Part shown: positions 41,801 to 55,545 of the stretch, piece after piece
Layout of the letters: every line of letters starts with the position of its first letter
Numbering within the stretch: the stretch's first letter is position 1
Assembly: GCA_963576475.1 (NCBI GenBank)
Contig: OY754990.1
Coordinates: 12,765,061 to 12,829,060 of the forward strand
Length of the DNA: 64,000 nt
Origin: Molanna angustata
Lineage: Eukaryota > Arthropoda > Insecta > Trichoptera > Molannidae
Direction: 5' to 3'
Made by a program: the position numbers and the translations under genes
The notes under the pieces: model-generated
What the model was told of the DNA's origin: nothing
Seen by the model: only the letters and a program-made list of their open reading frames with translations
Databases searched by the model: none

Positions 41801-44800
41801 TTACGCCTTAATAATAACACCACTTTTCTACAACAATAAAAACCCTCTTCCAAAAAATAACGCGAATAATAACACCGCATTTCAACAAAAATTACACCTT
41901 TTAAAAAAAAAATCCGGGTTTAATAACACCACTTTTCTACAAAAACAAGACCCGTTTTCCTAAAAACCAACGCGAATAATAACACCACTTTTCATAAAAA
42001 TAATACCTATTTTCCAAATAATTTCTCGAATAATTACACTGCTTTCTACCAAAAAATACCCCTTTTCCAAAAACAACGCGAATAATCACATCACTTTTCT
42101 ACAAAAATTATAACCAATATCCAAAAAATAACGCGAATAATACCATTTTATAAAAAGAAAAAATAATATATCTTTTCCAACGTGAATTTTAACATTACTT
42201 TTCTACAAAAATAACACTCCTTTTCCAAAAAAATAACGCAAAAAATAAATTTGTTTTTCTAGAAAAATAACACCAATTTTCCTAAAAAATATTCGAATAA
42301 TAACAATGCTTTTCTTCAAAAATAACACCCATTTTACTAAAAATTAACGCGAATAATAACATCGCTTTTCTACAAAAATAATATCCCTTTTATCACAAAA
42401 TAACGCGAATAATAAAACCACTTTTCCCTTCTCTCTTCTTCTTAATAATAACACCACTTTTCTACAAAAAAATAATTATATCAAAAAAACAACGCGAATA
42501 AAAACACCACTTTTCTACAAAAATTATACCCCTTTCCAACGCGAATCATAACATTGCTTTTCTACAAAAATAACACTCCTTTTCCAAAAAATAACGCGAA
42601 TAATAATCATGATTTTCTACAAAATAAACACCCATTTTACTAAAAATTAACGCGAATAATAACACCACTTTTTTTACAAAAACAATACCCCTTTTCCAAA
42701 AATTAAAGCGAGTAATAACACCACTTTTTTACAAAATTAAAGGCCTTTTGCAAAAAATAACGCGAATAAATAAACCATTTTTTACAAAAATAATACCCCT
42801 TTTATCACAAAAGAACGCGAATAATAACATCACTTTTACCTTCTCTCTTCTTCTCAATAATAATACAACTTTTCTACAAAAAAATACTCCTTTTCCAAAA
42901 AATAATGCGAATAATAACATCGCTTTTCTACAAAAATTATAACCAATATCTAAAAAAATAACGCGTATAATTACACCATTTTATACAAAAATAATACCAC
43001 ATTTCCAACGTGAATTTTAACATTCGTTTTCTACAAAAATAACACTCCTTTTCCAAAAAAATAACGCAAAAAATAAATTTGTTTTTCTAGAAAAATAACA
43101 CCAATTTTCCTAAAAAAAATATTCGAATAATAACAATGCTTTTCTTCAAAAATAACACCCATTTTACTAAAAAGTAACGCGAATTTTAACATTAAGTTTC
43201 TACAAAAATAACACTCCTTTCAAAAAATTACGCGAATAATAAAACCGCTTTTCTACAAAAATTGAACCCTTTTTGCTAAAAAATAACGCGAATAATAACA
43301 CCACTTTTTTATAAAAATAATTCCCCTTTTCCAAAAAATAACGCGAATAATAACACCACTTTTTTACAAAAATTAAATCCCTTATCCAAAAAATAACGCG
43401 AATAATCACACCACTTTTCTACAAAAATAACACCCCTTTTACTAAAAAGTAACGCGAATTTTAACATTAAGTTTCTACAAAAATAACACTCCTTTCAAAA
43501 AATTACGCGAATAATAAAACCGCTTTTCTACAAAAATTGAACCCTTTTTGCTAAAAAATAACGCGAATAATAACACCACTTTTTTATAAAAATAATTCCC
43601 CTTTTCCAAAAAATAACGCGAATAATAACACCACTTTTTTACAAAAATTAAATCCCTTATCCAAAAAATAACGCGAATAATCACATCACTTTTCTACAAA
43701 AATTATAACCAATATCCAAAAAATAACGCGAATAATACCATTTTATAAAAAGAAAAAATAATATATCTTTTCCAACGTGAATTTTAACATTACTTTTCTA
43801 CAAAAATAACACTCCTTTTCCAAAAAAATAACGCAAAAAATAAATTTGTTTTTCTAGAAAAATAACACCAATTTTCCTAAAAATATTCGAATAATAACAA
43901 TGCTTTTCTTCAAAAATAACACCCATTTTACTAAAAATTAACGCGAATAATAACATCGCTTTTCTACAAAAATAATATCCCTTTTATCACAAAATAACGC
44001 GAATAATAAAACCACTTTTCCCTTCTCTCTTCTTCTTAATAATAACACCACTTTTCTACAAAAAAATAATTATATCAAAAAAACAACGCGAATAAAAACA
44101 CCACTTTTCTACAAAAATAATACCCCTTTCCAACGCGAATCATAACATTGCTTTTCTACAAAAATAACACTCCTTTTCCAAAAAATAACGCGAATAATAA
44201 TCATGATTTTCTACAAAATAAACACCCATTTTACTAAAAATTAACGCGAATAATAACACCACTTTTTTTACAAAAACAATACCCCTTTTCCAAAAATTAA
44301 AGCGAGTAATAACACCACTTTTTTACAAAATTAAAGGCCTTTTGCAAAAAATAACGCGAATAAATAAACCATTTTTTACAAAAATAATACCCCTTTTATC
44401 ACAAAAGAACGCGAATAATAACATCACTTTTACCTTCTCTCTTCTTCTCAATAATAATACAACTTTTCTACAAAAAAATACTCCTTTTCCAAAAAATAAT
44501 GCGAATAATAACATCGCTTTTCTACAAAAATTATAACCAATATCTAAAAAAATAACGCGTATAATTACACCATTTTATACAAAAATAATACCACATTTCC
44601 AACGTGAATTTTAACATTCGTTTTCTACAAAAATAACACTCCTTTTCCAAAAAAATAACGCAAAAAATAAATTTGTTTTTCTAGAAAAATAACACCAATT
44701 TTCCTAAAAAAAATATTCGAATAATAACAATGCTTTTCTTCAAAAATAACACCCTTTTTACTAAAAAGTAACGCGAATTTTAACATTAAGTTTCTACAAA

Positions 44801-47800
44801 AATAACACTCCTTTCAAAAAATTACGCGAATAATAAAACCGCTTTTCTACAAAAATTGAACCCTTTTTGCTAAAAAATAACGCGAATAATAACACCACTT
44901 TTTTATAAAAATAATTCCCCTTTTCCAAAAAATAACGCGAATAATAACACCACTTTTTTACAAAAATTAAATCCCTTATCCAAAAAATAACGCGAATAAT
45001 CACACCACTTTTCTACAAAAATAACACCCCTTTTCCAAAAACTTACGCCTTAATAATAACACCACTTTTCTACAACAATAAAAACCCTCTTCCAAAAAAT
45101 AACGCGAATAATAACACCGCATTTCAACAAAAATTACACCTTTTAAAAAAAAAAATCCGGGTTTAATAACACCACTTTTCTACAAAAACAAGACCCGTTT
45201 TCCTAAAAACCAACGCGAATAATAACACCACTTTTCATAAAAATAATACCTATTTTCCAAATAATTTCTCGAATAATTACACTGCTTTCTACCAAAAAAT
45301 ACCCCTTTTCCAAAAACAACGCGAATAATCACATCACTTTTCTACAAAAATTATAACCAATATCCAAAAAATAACGCGAATAATACCATTTTATAAAAAG
45401 AAAAAATAATATATCTTTTCCAACGTGAATTTTAACATTACTTTTCTACAAAAATAACACTCCTTTTCCAAAAAAATAACGCAAAAAATAAATTTGTTTT
45501 TCTAGAAAAATAACACCAATTTTCCTAAAAAATATTCGAATAATAACAATGCTTTTCTTCAAAAATAACACCCATTTTACTAAAAATTAACGCGAATAAT
45601 AACATCGCTTTTCTACAAAAATAATATCCCTTTTATCACAAAATAACGCGAATAATAAAACCACTTTTCTCTTCTCTCTTCTTCTTAATAATAACACCAC
45701 TTTTCTACAAAAAAATAATTATATCAAAAAAACAACGCGAATAATAACACCACTTTTCTACAAAAAAAATACCCCTTTCCAACGCGAATCATAACATTGC
45801 TTTTCTACAAAAATAACACTCCTTTTCCAAAAAATAACGCGAATAATAATCATGATTTTCTACAAAATAAACACCCATTTTACTAAAAATTAACGCGAAT
45901 AATAACACCACTTTTTTTACAAAAACAATACCCCTTTTCCAAAAACTTACGCCTTAATAATAACACCACTTTTCTACAACAATAAAAACCCTCTTCCAAA
46001 AAATAACGCGAATAATAACACCGCATTTCAACAAAAATTACACCTTTTAAAAAAAAAAATCCGGGTTTAATAACACCACTTTTCTACAAAAACAAGACCC
46101 GTTTTCCTAAAAACCAACGCGAATAATAACACCACTTTTCATAAAAATAATACCTATTTTCCAAATAATTTCTCGAATAATTACACTGCTTTCTACCAAA
46201 AAATACCCCTTTTCCAAAAATAACGCGAATAATCACATCACTTTTCTACAAAAATTATAACCAATATCCAAAAAATAACGCGAATAATACCATTTTATAA
46301 AAAGAAAAAATAATATATCTTTTCCAACGTGATTTTAACATTACTTTTCTACAAAAATAACACTCCTTTTCCAAAAAAATAACGCAAAAAATAAATTTGT
46401 TTTTCTAGAAAAATAACACCAATTTTCCTAAAAAATATTCGAATAATAACAATGCTTTTCTTCAAAAATAACACCCATTTTACTAAAAATTAACGCGAAT
46501 AATAACATCGCTTTTCTACAAAAATAATATCCCTTTTATCACAAAATAACGCGAATAATAAAACCACTTTTCTCTTCTCTCTTCTTCTTAATAATAACAC
46601 CACTTTTCTACAAAAAAATAATTATATCAAAAAAACAACGCGAATAATAACACCACTTTTCTACAAAAATAATACCCCTTTCCAACGCGAATCATAACAT
46701 TGCTTTTCTACAAAAATAACACTCCTTTTCCAAAAAATAACGCGAATAATAATCATGATTTTCTACAAAATAAACACCCATTTTACTAAAAATTAACGCG
46801 AATAATAACACCACTTTTTTTACAAAAACAATACCCCTTTTCCAAAAATTAAAGCGAGTAATAACACCACTTTTTTACAAAATTAAAGGCCTTTTGCAAA
46901 AAATAACGCGAATAAATAAACCATTTTTTACAAAAATAATACCCCTTTTATCACAAAAGAACGCGAATAATAAAATCACTTTTACCTTCTCTCTTCTTCT
47001 CAATAATAATACAACTTTTCTACAAAAAAATACTCCTTTTCCAAAAAATAATGCGAATAATAACATCGCTTTTCTACAAAAATTATAACCAATATCTAAA
47101 AAAATAACGCGTATAATTATACCATTTTATACAAAAATAATACCACATTTCCAACGTGAATTTTAACATTCGTTTTCTACAAAAATAACACTCCTTCTCC
47201 AAAAAAATAACGCAAAAAATAAATTTGTTTTTCTAGAAAAATAACACCAATTTTCCTAAAAAAATATTCGAATAATAACAATGCTTTTCTTCAAAAATAA
47301 CACCCATTTTACTAAAAATTAACGCGAATTTTAACATTACGTTTCTACAAAAATAACACTCCTTTCAAAAAATTACGCGAATAATAAAACCGCCTTTCTA
47401 CAAAAATTGAACCCTTTTTGCAAAAAAATAACGCGAATAATATCACCACTTTTTTATAAAAATAATTCCCCTTTTCCAAAAAATAACGCGAATAATAACA
47501 CCACTTTTTTACAAAAATTAAATCCCTTATCCAAAAAATAACGCGAATAATCACACCACTTTTCTACAAAAATAACACCCCTTTTCCAAAAACTTACGCC
47601 TTAATAATAACACCACTTTTCTACAACAATAAAAACCCTCTTCCAAAAAATAACGCGAATAATAACACCGCATTTCAACAAAAATTACACCTTTTAAAAA
47701 AAAAAATCCGGGTTTAATAACACCACTTTTCTACAAAAACAAGACCCGTTTTCCTAAAAACCAACGCGAATAATAACACCACTTTTCATAAAAATAATAC

Positions 47801-48170
47801 CTATTTTCCAAATAATTTCTCGAATAATTACACTGCTTTCTACCAAAAAATACCCCTTTTCCAAAAACAACGCGAATAATCACATCACTTTTCTACAAAA
47901 ATTATAACCAATATCCAAAAAATAACGCGAATAATACCATTTTATAAAAAGAAAAAATAATATATCTTTTCCAACGTGATTTTAACATTACTTTTCTACA
48001 AAAATAACACTCCTTTTCCAAAAAAATAACGCAAAAAATAAATTTGTTTTTCTAGAAAAATAACACCAATTTTCCTAAAAAATATTCGAATAATAACAAT
48101 GCTTTTCTTCAAAAATAACACCCATTTTACTAAAAATTAACGCGAATAATAACATCGCTTTTCTACAACA
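38880..48170. repeat. ~1648-bp higher-order repeat of the minisatellite
   Basis: A long block of units recurs nearly identically. One phrase starts at 39453, 41101, 42748, 44342 and 46894 (steps 1648, 1647, 1594, 2552). Another is at 39904, 41552, 43200, 43475, 44794 and 47345. An extra 275-bp internal duplication (43200/43475) and a longer step of about 2.55 kb show later unequal exchange. A second, more diverged period of about 1.3 kb links 48783 and 50087. Confidence 0.9.
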
Positions 48171-48346
48171 ATATAAACCCTCTTCCAAAAAATAACGCGA
48201 ATAATAACACCGCATTTCAACAAAAATTACACCTTTTTTAAAAAAATAATCCGGGTTTAATAACACCACTTTTCTACAAAAACAAGACCCATTTTCCTAA
48301 AAAACAACGCGAATAATAACACCGCCTTAATTATAACACTTATTTG

Positions 48347-48585
48347 TCGGCCTTCGTGGCTCAGTTGGTTGGGTATCTGACTACTGATCCAAAGGTCCCG
48401 GGTTCGATTCCCGGTGGAGACACAGTTTTTAATTGTGTTTTCAGTCTGGAACTGTGAGACGATTAATATCGTAAGTCTCCAGAATGTGGCAACTTGTTAT
48501 TGGGTGCGTGTTAAATTAATATTTGACATAGTACCTGTTAGTTGCCCGAAAAATAATATATAAATAATATATATATAAATAACAC
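48347..48585 (+). mobile_element. tRNA-derived SINE, family 1, copy C, inside the minisatellite
   Basis: gtcggccttcgtggctcagttggttggg, an exact B box ggttcgattcccgg, and the family body to gttagttgcccga, with an AT-rich tail. It is very close to the copies at 10960 and 12194. Flanking ataacac words may be the target duplication. Confidence 0.9.
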
Positions 48586-51500
48586 AACTTTTCTACAACA
48601 CTAAAAACCCTCAAATAACGCGAATAATAACACCGCTTTTCAATAAAAAAAACACCATTTTTCAAAAAAGTAACGCGATTGATAACACCACTTTTATACA
48701 AACATAACACCAATTTTCCTAAAAAAACAACCCGAATCATTACACCACTTTTCAAAAAAATATTACATATTATTCAAATTATTTCTCGAATAATTACACT
48801 GCTTTCTACCCAAAAATACCTCTTTTCCAAAAAACAATGCGAATAATAACATCGCTTTTTTACAAAAATTATAACCAATATCCAAAAAATAAAGCGTATA
48901 ATAATACCATTTTATACAAAAATAATACCACATTTCCAACGTGAATTTTAACATTCGTTTTCTACAAAAATAACACTCCTTTTCCAAAAAAAAACGCAAA
49001 AAATAAATTTGTTTTTCTAGAAAAATAGCACCAATTTTCCTAAAAAATATTCGAATAATAACAATGCTTTTCTTCAAAAATAACACCGATTTTACTAAAA
49101 ATTAACGCGAATTTTAACATTACGTTTCTACAAAAATTACACTCCTTTCAAAAAATTACGCGAATAATCACACCACTTTTCTACAAAAATAACACCCCTT
49201 TTCCAAAAACTTACGCCTTAATAATAACACCACTTTTCTACAACAATAAAAACCCTCTTCCAAAAAATAACGCGAATAATAACACCGCATTTCAACAAAA
49301 ATTACACCTTTTTAAAAAAAAAATCCGGGTTTAAAAACACCACTTTTCTACAAAAACAAGACCCATTTTCCTAAAATCAACGCGAATAATAACACCACTT
49401 TTCATAAAAATAATACCAATTTTCCAAATAATTTCTCGAATAATTACACTGCTTTCTATCAAAAAATACCCCTTTTCCAAAAACAACGCGAATAATAACA
49501 TCGCTTTTCTACAAAAATTATAACCAATATCCAAAAAATAACGCGAATAATACCATTTTATAAAAAGAAAAAATAATATATCTTTTCCAACGTGAATTTT
49601 AACATTACTTTTCTACAAAAATAACACTCCTTTCAAAAACATAACGCGAATAATAAAACCACTTTTCTTCATAAATTGAACCCTTTTTGCAAAAAAATAA
49701 CGCGAATAATAACACCACTTTTTTACAAAAATAATACCCCTTTTCCAAATAAAACGCGAATAATAACACCACTTTTTTACAAAAATTAAATCCCTTGTCC
49801 AAAAAATAACGCGAATAATCACATCACATTTCTACAAAAATAACACCCCTTTTCCAAAAACAAACGCCTTAATAATAACACCACTTTTCTACAACAATAA
49901 AAACCCTCTAACAAAAAATAACGCGAATAATAACACCGCTTTTCAATAAAAAATACACCATTTTTCAAAAAAATAACGCGATTGATAACACCACTTTTAT
50001 ACAAACATAACACCAATTTTCCTAAAAAAACAACCCGAATCATTACACCACTTTTCAAAAAAATATTACATATTATTCAAATTATTTCTCGAATAATTAC
50101 ACTGCTTTCTATCCAAAAATACCTCTTTTCCAAAAAACAATGCGAATAATAACATCGCTTTTTAACAAAAATTATAACCAATATCCAAAAAATAAAGCGT
50201 ATAATAATACCATTTTATACAAAAATAATACCACATTTCCAACGTGAATTTTAACATTCGTTTTCTACAAAAATAACACTCCTTTTCCAAAAAAAAAGCA
50301 AAATATAAATTTGTTTTTCTAGAAAAATAGCACCAATTTTCCTAAAAAATATTCGAATAATAACAATGCTTTTCTTCAAAAATAACACCGATTTTACTAA
50401 AAATTAACGCGAATTTTAACATTACCTTTCTACAAAAATTACACTCCTTTCAAAAAATTACGCGAATAATCACACCACTTTTCTACAAAAATAACACCCC
50501 TTTTCCAAAAACTTACGCCTTAATAATAACACCACTTTTCTACAACAAAAAAACCCTCTTCCAAAAAATAACGCGAATAATAACACCGCATTTCAACAAA
50601 AATTACACCTTTTTAAAAAAAAAAATCCGGGTTTAATAACACCACTTTTCTACAAAAAAATTACGCGAATAATAACACCACTTTTCTACAAAAATAACAC
50701 CCATTTTACTAAAAATTAACGCGAAATATAACACCACTTTTTTTACAAAAACAATACCCCTTTTCCAAAAAATAACGCGAATAATAACACCACTTTTTTA
50801 TAAAAATAATTCCCCTTTTCCAAAAAATAACGCGAATAATAAAACCACTTTTTTACAAAAATTAAATCCCTTATCCAAAAAATAACGCGAATAATCACAC
50901 CACTTTTCTACAAAAATAATACTCCTTTTAACACAAAAGAACGCGAATAATAGCACCACTTCTCCCTTCTCTCTTCTTCTCATTAATAATACAACTTTTG
51001 TACAAAAAATAATCCTTTTCACAAAAATAACGCGAATAATAACACCACTCTTCTACAAAAAAATACCCCATTTCCAACGCGAATTAAAACATTGCTTTTC
51101 TACAAAAATAACACTCCTTTCAAAAAAATAACGCGAATAATAAAACCGCTTTTCTACGAAAATTGCACCCTTTTTCCAAAAAAATAACGTGAATAATAAC
51201 ACCACTTTTATATAAAAATAAAACCCCATTTCCAAAAAATAACGCGTTTAATAACACCACTTTTTTACAAAAATAATACCCCCTATCCAAAAAATAATGC
51301 GAATAATAACACCACTTTTTACCTCTTTTCCAAAAAATAACTCGAATAATAACACTGCTTTTCTACAAAAAATAAACGTATAAATTCTAGTACAAGTGGC
51401 TGAGTGATAAAATCAGTGCTTTATCCTCGTTAATAGATTCAGAACGATTTTTAAATGTTTTATATTGATAAAATAAATAATATTTGCGTATGGAACTAAA

Positions 51501-51603
51501 GAGCCGCAGGTTCACATCCAAAGAGCCTCATGTGGCTCGCGAGCTGCAGGTTGCCTACCCCTGTCCTTGAGTATTTATTGTTGTCCTTGTTCTGGTTTCT
51601 TTT

Positions 51604-51968
51604 GTATAGGTGTATATTATGTTTATTTAACTTTGATAACACACTATATTATTTTGTATAGGTGTATATTATGTTTATTTAACTTTCATAACACACTATA
51701 TTATTTTGTATAGGTGTATATTATGTTTATTTAACTTTGATAACACACTATATTATTTTGTATAGGTGTATATTATGTTTATTTAACTTTGATAACACAC
51801 TATATTATTTTGTATAGGTGTATATTATGTTTATTTAACTTTGATAACACACTATATTATTTTGTATAGGTGTATATTATGTTTATTTAACTTTGATAAC
51901 ACACTATATTATTTTGTATAGGTGTATATTATGTTTATTTAACTTTGATAACACACAATATTATTTTG
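51604..51968 (+). repeat. 52-bp tandem repeat, about 7 copies
   Basis: Unit gtataggtgtatattatgtt followed by tatttaactttgataacaca and ctatattatttt. The copies differ by only one or two bases, so expansion is recent. Confidence 0.95.
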
Positions 51969-52044
51969 CTATTCTTTTATTTATCACATATTATAAATTA
52001 TGTTTAAAAGATTTTAAAAATAAATAAAAACTTGCATTTTTGAG

Positions 52045-52200
52045 ACTACAGTACAATCTTGCTGATTTGGCAACGCTTATTCCTGTCCATATTAAAACAT
52101 GTAATTCCTTACACCAATTTAAAAGGAATATCAAGGCGTTTGTATGGACAGAGGATTGTAAAAGTGTATTTTCTTCCTTGACATTCTTTGTTTAAGTGAT
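52045..52200 (+). pseudogene. LINE ORF end next to the 165-bp array
   Basis: A frame with ADLATLIPVHIKTCNSLHQF and KRNIKAFVWTEDC resembles the closing segment of a LINE RT ORF (…NLP..IK...S...FK). The stop is at about 52191. The sequence after it forms the unit of the tandem array. Confidence 0.6.
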
Positions 52201-52299
52201 ATTTTTATTTTTAACTTTTGTTATTTTTATTATTTTATAGTTTTTAATTTCTTTTATATTTTTTCTTCATCTACATTAATCATGGTCGCTCTATACATT

Positions 52300-55160
52300 T
52301 AATACATTTTGTTTTGTATAGATATATACCTATATAATATGTACATACTGTTGATAGCTATTATTGTTTGTAAAATGTTAGACTAAGTAAACTCTGTATT
52401 TATGTCGCTCACAAAAATGTGATTATATTTAACCTCGATACAGGTTTTTTCCTAGTGAGGTTGAATACATTTGTTTTGTATAGATATATACCTATATAAT
52501 ATGTACATATGTACTGTTGATATCTATTATTGTTGTAAAATGTTAGACTAAGTAAACTCAGTATTTATGTCTCTCACAAAAATGTGATTATATTTAACCT
52601 CGATACAGGTTTTTTCCTAGTGAGGTTGAATACATTTGTTTTGTATAGATATATACCTATATAATATGTACATATGTACTGTTGATATCTATTATTGTTG
52701 TAAAATGTTAGACTAAGTAAACTCAGTATTTATGTCTCTCACAAAAATGTGATTATATTTAACCTCGATACAGGTTTTTCCCTAGTGAGGTTGAATACAT
52801 TTGTTTTGTATAGATATATACCTATATAATATGTACTGTTGATATCTATTATTGTTGTAAAATGTTAGACTAAGTAAACTCAGTATTTATGTCTCTCACA
52901 AAAATGTGATTATATTTAACCTCGATACAGGTTTTTTCCTAGTGAGGTTGAATACATTTGTTTTGTATAGATATATACCTATATAATATGTACATATGTA
53001 CTGTTGATATCTATTATTGTTGTAAAATGTTAGACTAAGTAAACTCAGTATTTATGTCTCTCACAAAAATGTGATTATATTTAACCTCGATACAGGTTTT
53101 TCCCTAGTGAGGTTGAATACATTTGTTTTGTATAGATATATACCTATATAATATGTACTGTTGATATCTATTATTGTTGTAAAATGTTAGACTAAGTAAA
53201 CTCAGTATTTATGTCTCTCACAAAAATGTGATTATATTTAACCTCGATACAGGTTTTTTCCTAGTGAGGTTGAATACATTTGTTTTGTATAGATATATAC
53301 CTATATAATATGTACATATGTACTGTTGATATCTATTATTGTTGTAAAATGTTAGACTAAGTAAACTCTGTATTTATGTCGCTCACAAAAATGTGATTAT
53401 ATTTAACCTCGATACAGGTTTTTTCCTAGTGAGGTTGAATACATTTGTTTTGTATAGATATATACCTATATAATTTGTACATATGTACTGTTGATATCTA
53501 TTATTGTTGTAAAATGTTAGACTAAGTAAACTCTGTATTTATGTCTCTCACAAAAATGTGATTATATTTAACCTCGATACAGGTTTTTTCCTAGTGAGGT
53601 TGAATACATTTGTTTTGTATAGATATATACCTATATAATATGTACATATGTACTGTTGATATCTATTATTGTTGTAAAATGTTAGACTAAGTAAACTCTG
53701 TATTTATGTCTCTCACAAAAATGTGATTATATTTAACCTCGATACAGGTTTTTTCCTAGTGAGGTTGAATACATTTGTTTTGTATAGATATATACCTATA
53801 TAATATGTACATATGTACTGTTGATATCTATTATTGTTGTAAAATGTTAGACTAAGTAAACTCTGTATTTATGTCTCTCACAAAAATGTGATTATATTTA
53901 ACATCGATACAGGTTTTTTCCTAGTGAGGTTGAATACATTTGTTTTGTATAGATATATACCTATATAATATGTACATATGTACTGTTGATATCTATTATT
54001 GTTGTAAAATGTTAGACTAAGTAAACTCTGTATTTATGTCTCTCACAAAAATGTGATTATATTTAACCTCGATACAGGTTTTTTCCTAGTGAGGTTGAAT
54101 ACATTTGTTTTGTATAGATATATACCTATATAATATGTACATATGTACTGTTGATATCTATTATTGTTGTAAAATGTTAGACTAAGTAAACTCTGTATTT
54201 ATGTCTCTCACAAAAATGTGATTATATTTAACCTCGATACAGGTTTTTTCCTAGTGAGGTTGAATACATTTGTTTTGTATAGATATATACCTATATAATA
54301 TGTACATATGTACTGTTGATATCTATTATTGTTGTAAAATGTTAGACTAAGTAAACTCTGTATTTATGTCTCTCACAAAAATGTGATTATATTTAACCTC
54401 GATACAGGTTTTTTCCTAGTGAGGTTGAATACATTTGTTTTGTATAGATATATACCTCGATACAGGTTTTTTCCTAGTGAGGTTGAATACATTTGTTTTG
54501 TATAGATATATACCTATATAATATGTACATATGTACTGTTGATATCTATTATTGTTGTAAAATGTTAGACTAAGTAAATTCTGTATTTATGTCGCTCACA
54601 AAAATGTGTTATATTTAACCTCGATACAGGTTTTTTCCTAGTGAGGTTGAATACATTTGTTTTGTATAGATATATACCTATATAATATGTACATATGTAC
54701 TGTTGATATCTATTATTGTTGTAAAATGTTAGACTAAGTAAACTCTGTATTTATGTCTCTCACAAAAATGTGATTATATTTAACCTCGATACAGGTTTTT
54801 TCCTAGTGAGGTTGAATACATTTGTTTTGTATAGATATATACCTATATAATATGTACATATGTACTGTTGATATCTATTATTGTTGTAAAATGTTAGACT
54901 AAGTAAACTCTGTATTTATGTCTCTCACAAAAATGTGATTATATATTTAACCTCGATACAGGTTTTTTCCTAGTGAGGTTGAATACATTTGTTTTGTATA
55001 GATATATACCTATATAATATGTACATATGTACTGTTGATATCTATTATTGTTGTAAAATGTTAGACTAAGTAAACTCTGTATTTATGTCGCTCACAAAAA
55101 TGTGATTATATTTAACCTCGATACAGGTTTTTTCCTAGTGAGGTTGAATACATTTGTTTA
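52300..55160 (+). repeat. ~165-bp tandem repeat, about 17 copies, derived from LINE 3' UTR
   Basis: Unit boundaries show at ttgaatacatttg (52461, 52626, 52791, 52949 and so on). The unit contains aacctcgatacaggttttttcctagtgaggtt, with AACCTC/GAGGTT stem ends. Some units lack 8 bp (catatgta) and some carry a C for T in the T-run, giving a two-unit pattern. A truncated unit occurs near 54456. The last unit leads into a LINE-like end with (AAAT)n at 55185-55206. Confidence 0.95.
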
Positions 55161-55369
55161 TTCATTTTCAAAATATCATTTGTGAGATGAAATAAATAAA
55201 TAAATTAAACTGGCACATCCAGTAATCAGAAAGTGGATCGTTTGCAAATATAGTGCAGTTAATCTTGTCCCTCAAAAAAAAAAACCTTTATAAAGAAGTA
55301 TCTATGATTTCCAACTCTTTTTATCTATATTCCAGTAATCCGAATATACTACTAATCCAACACTTATTA

Positions 55370-55545
55370 TGTCTTATTCTGATTCGTCTAAATATATCCG
55401 TCTGAATTTTAGTATATGAGAAATGTCAAAAAGTTGACTGCATTTATACAGGACTCATTACGTCACACCGCGTGGATTCCTTTTATCCATGGTCGCCAGT
55501 TGGTTACAGACGTTTTCGTACTCTGAAACGAATCAGAATAGGACA
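55370..55545 (-). mobile_element. MITE with TA target duplication, copy 2
   Basis: Reverse orientation relative to 15682-15858, 176 bp, TA at 55368-55369 and 55546-55547. One inverted repeat has a base change (TGTCTTATTC). It lies in the gene 3 intron, about 50 bases from the donor. Confidence 0.9.

Larger units (their letters stand above)
38145..51390. repeat. ~55-bp minisatellite, right block
   Basis: Continuation of the 28680 array. Variant units include pyrimidine stretches (cttctctcttcttcttaat), ggg-containing units (aaatccgggtttaataacacc) and truncated units. A SINE is inserted at 48347. At about 51390 the array gives way to the right hAT end. Confidence 0.95.
28310..51563. mobile_element. 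hAT-type element boundaries enclosing the minisatellite (~23 kb)
   Basis: The left end CAGGGGTCGGCAACCT (28310) and the right end, read in reverse, CAGGGGTAGGCAACCT (51563) match at 15 of 16 bases. Just inside are gagtcggaagagtcaaaaatt and, at the right, gagcctcatgtggctcgcgagctgcagg, a pairing seen at ends of many insect hAT elements. The flanking 8 bp (ccctagac / tccttgag) agree at 5 of 8 positions, so the target duplication is weak. No transposase frame remains. The interior is minisatellite plus later insertions. Confidence 0.72.

Noticed and set aside
28989..51235. Dozens of 60-107-codon frames on both strands with repeats such as FVEKRCYYSRYF and KNNTNNNIAF
   Set aside because: All lie in the ~55-bp minisatellite. 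The unit length is not a multiple of three and the unit is poor in stops, so frames open by chance. Copies drift freely with indels and no start or domain is conserved.
28680..51390. A CRISPR array, because of the regular repeats
   Set aside because: Units are contiguous and variable with no unique spacers, in an insect genome.
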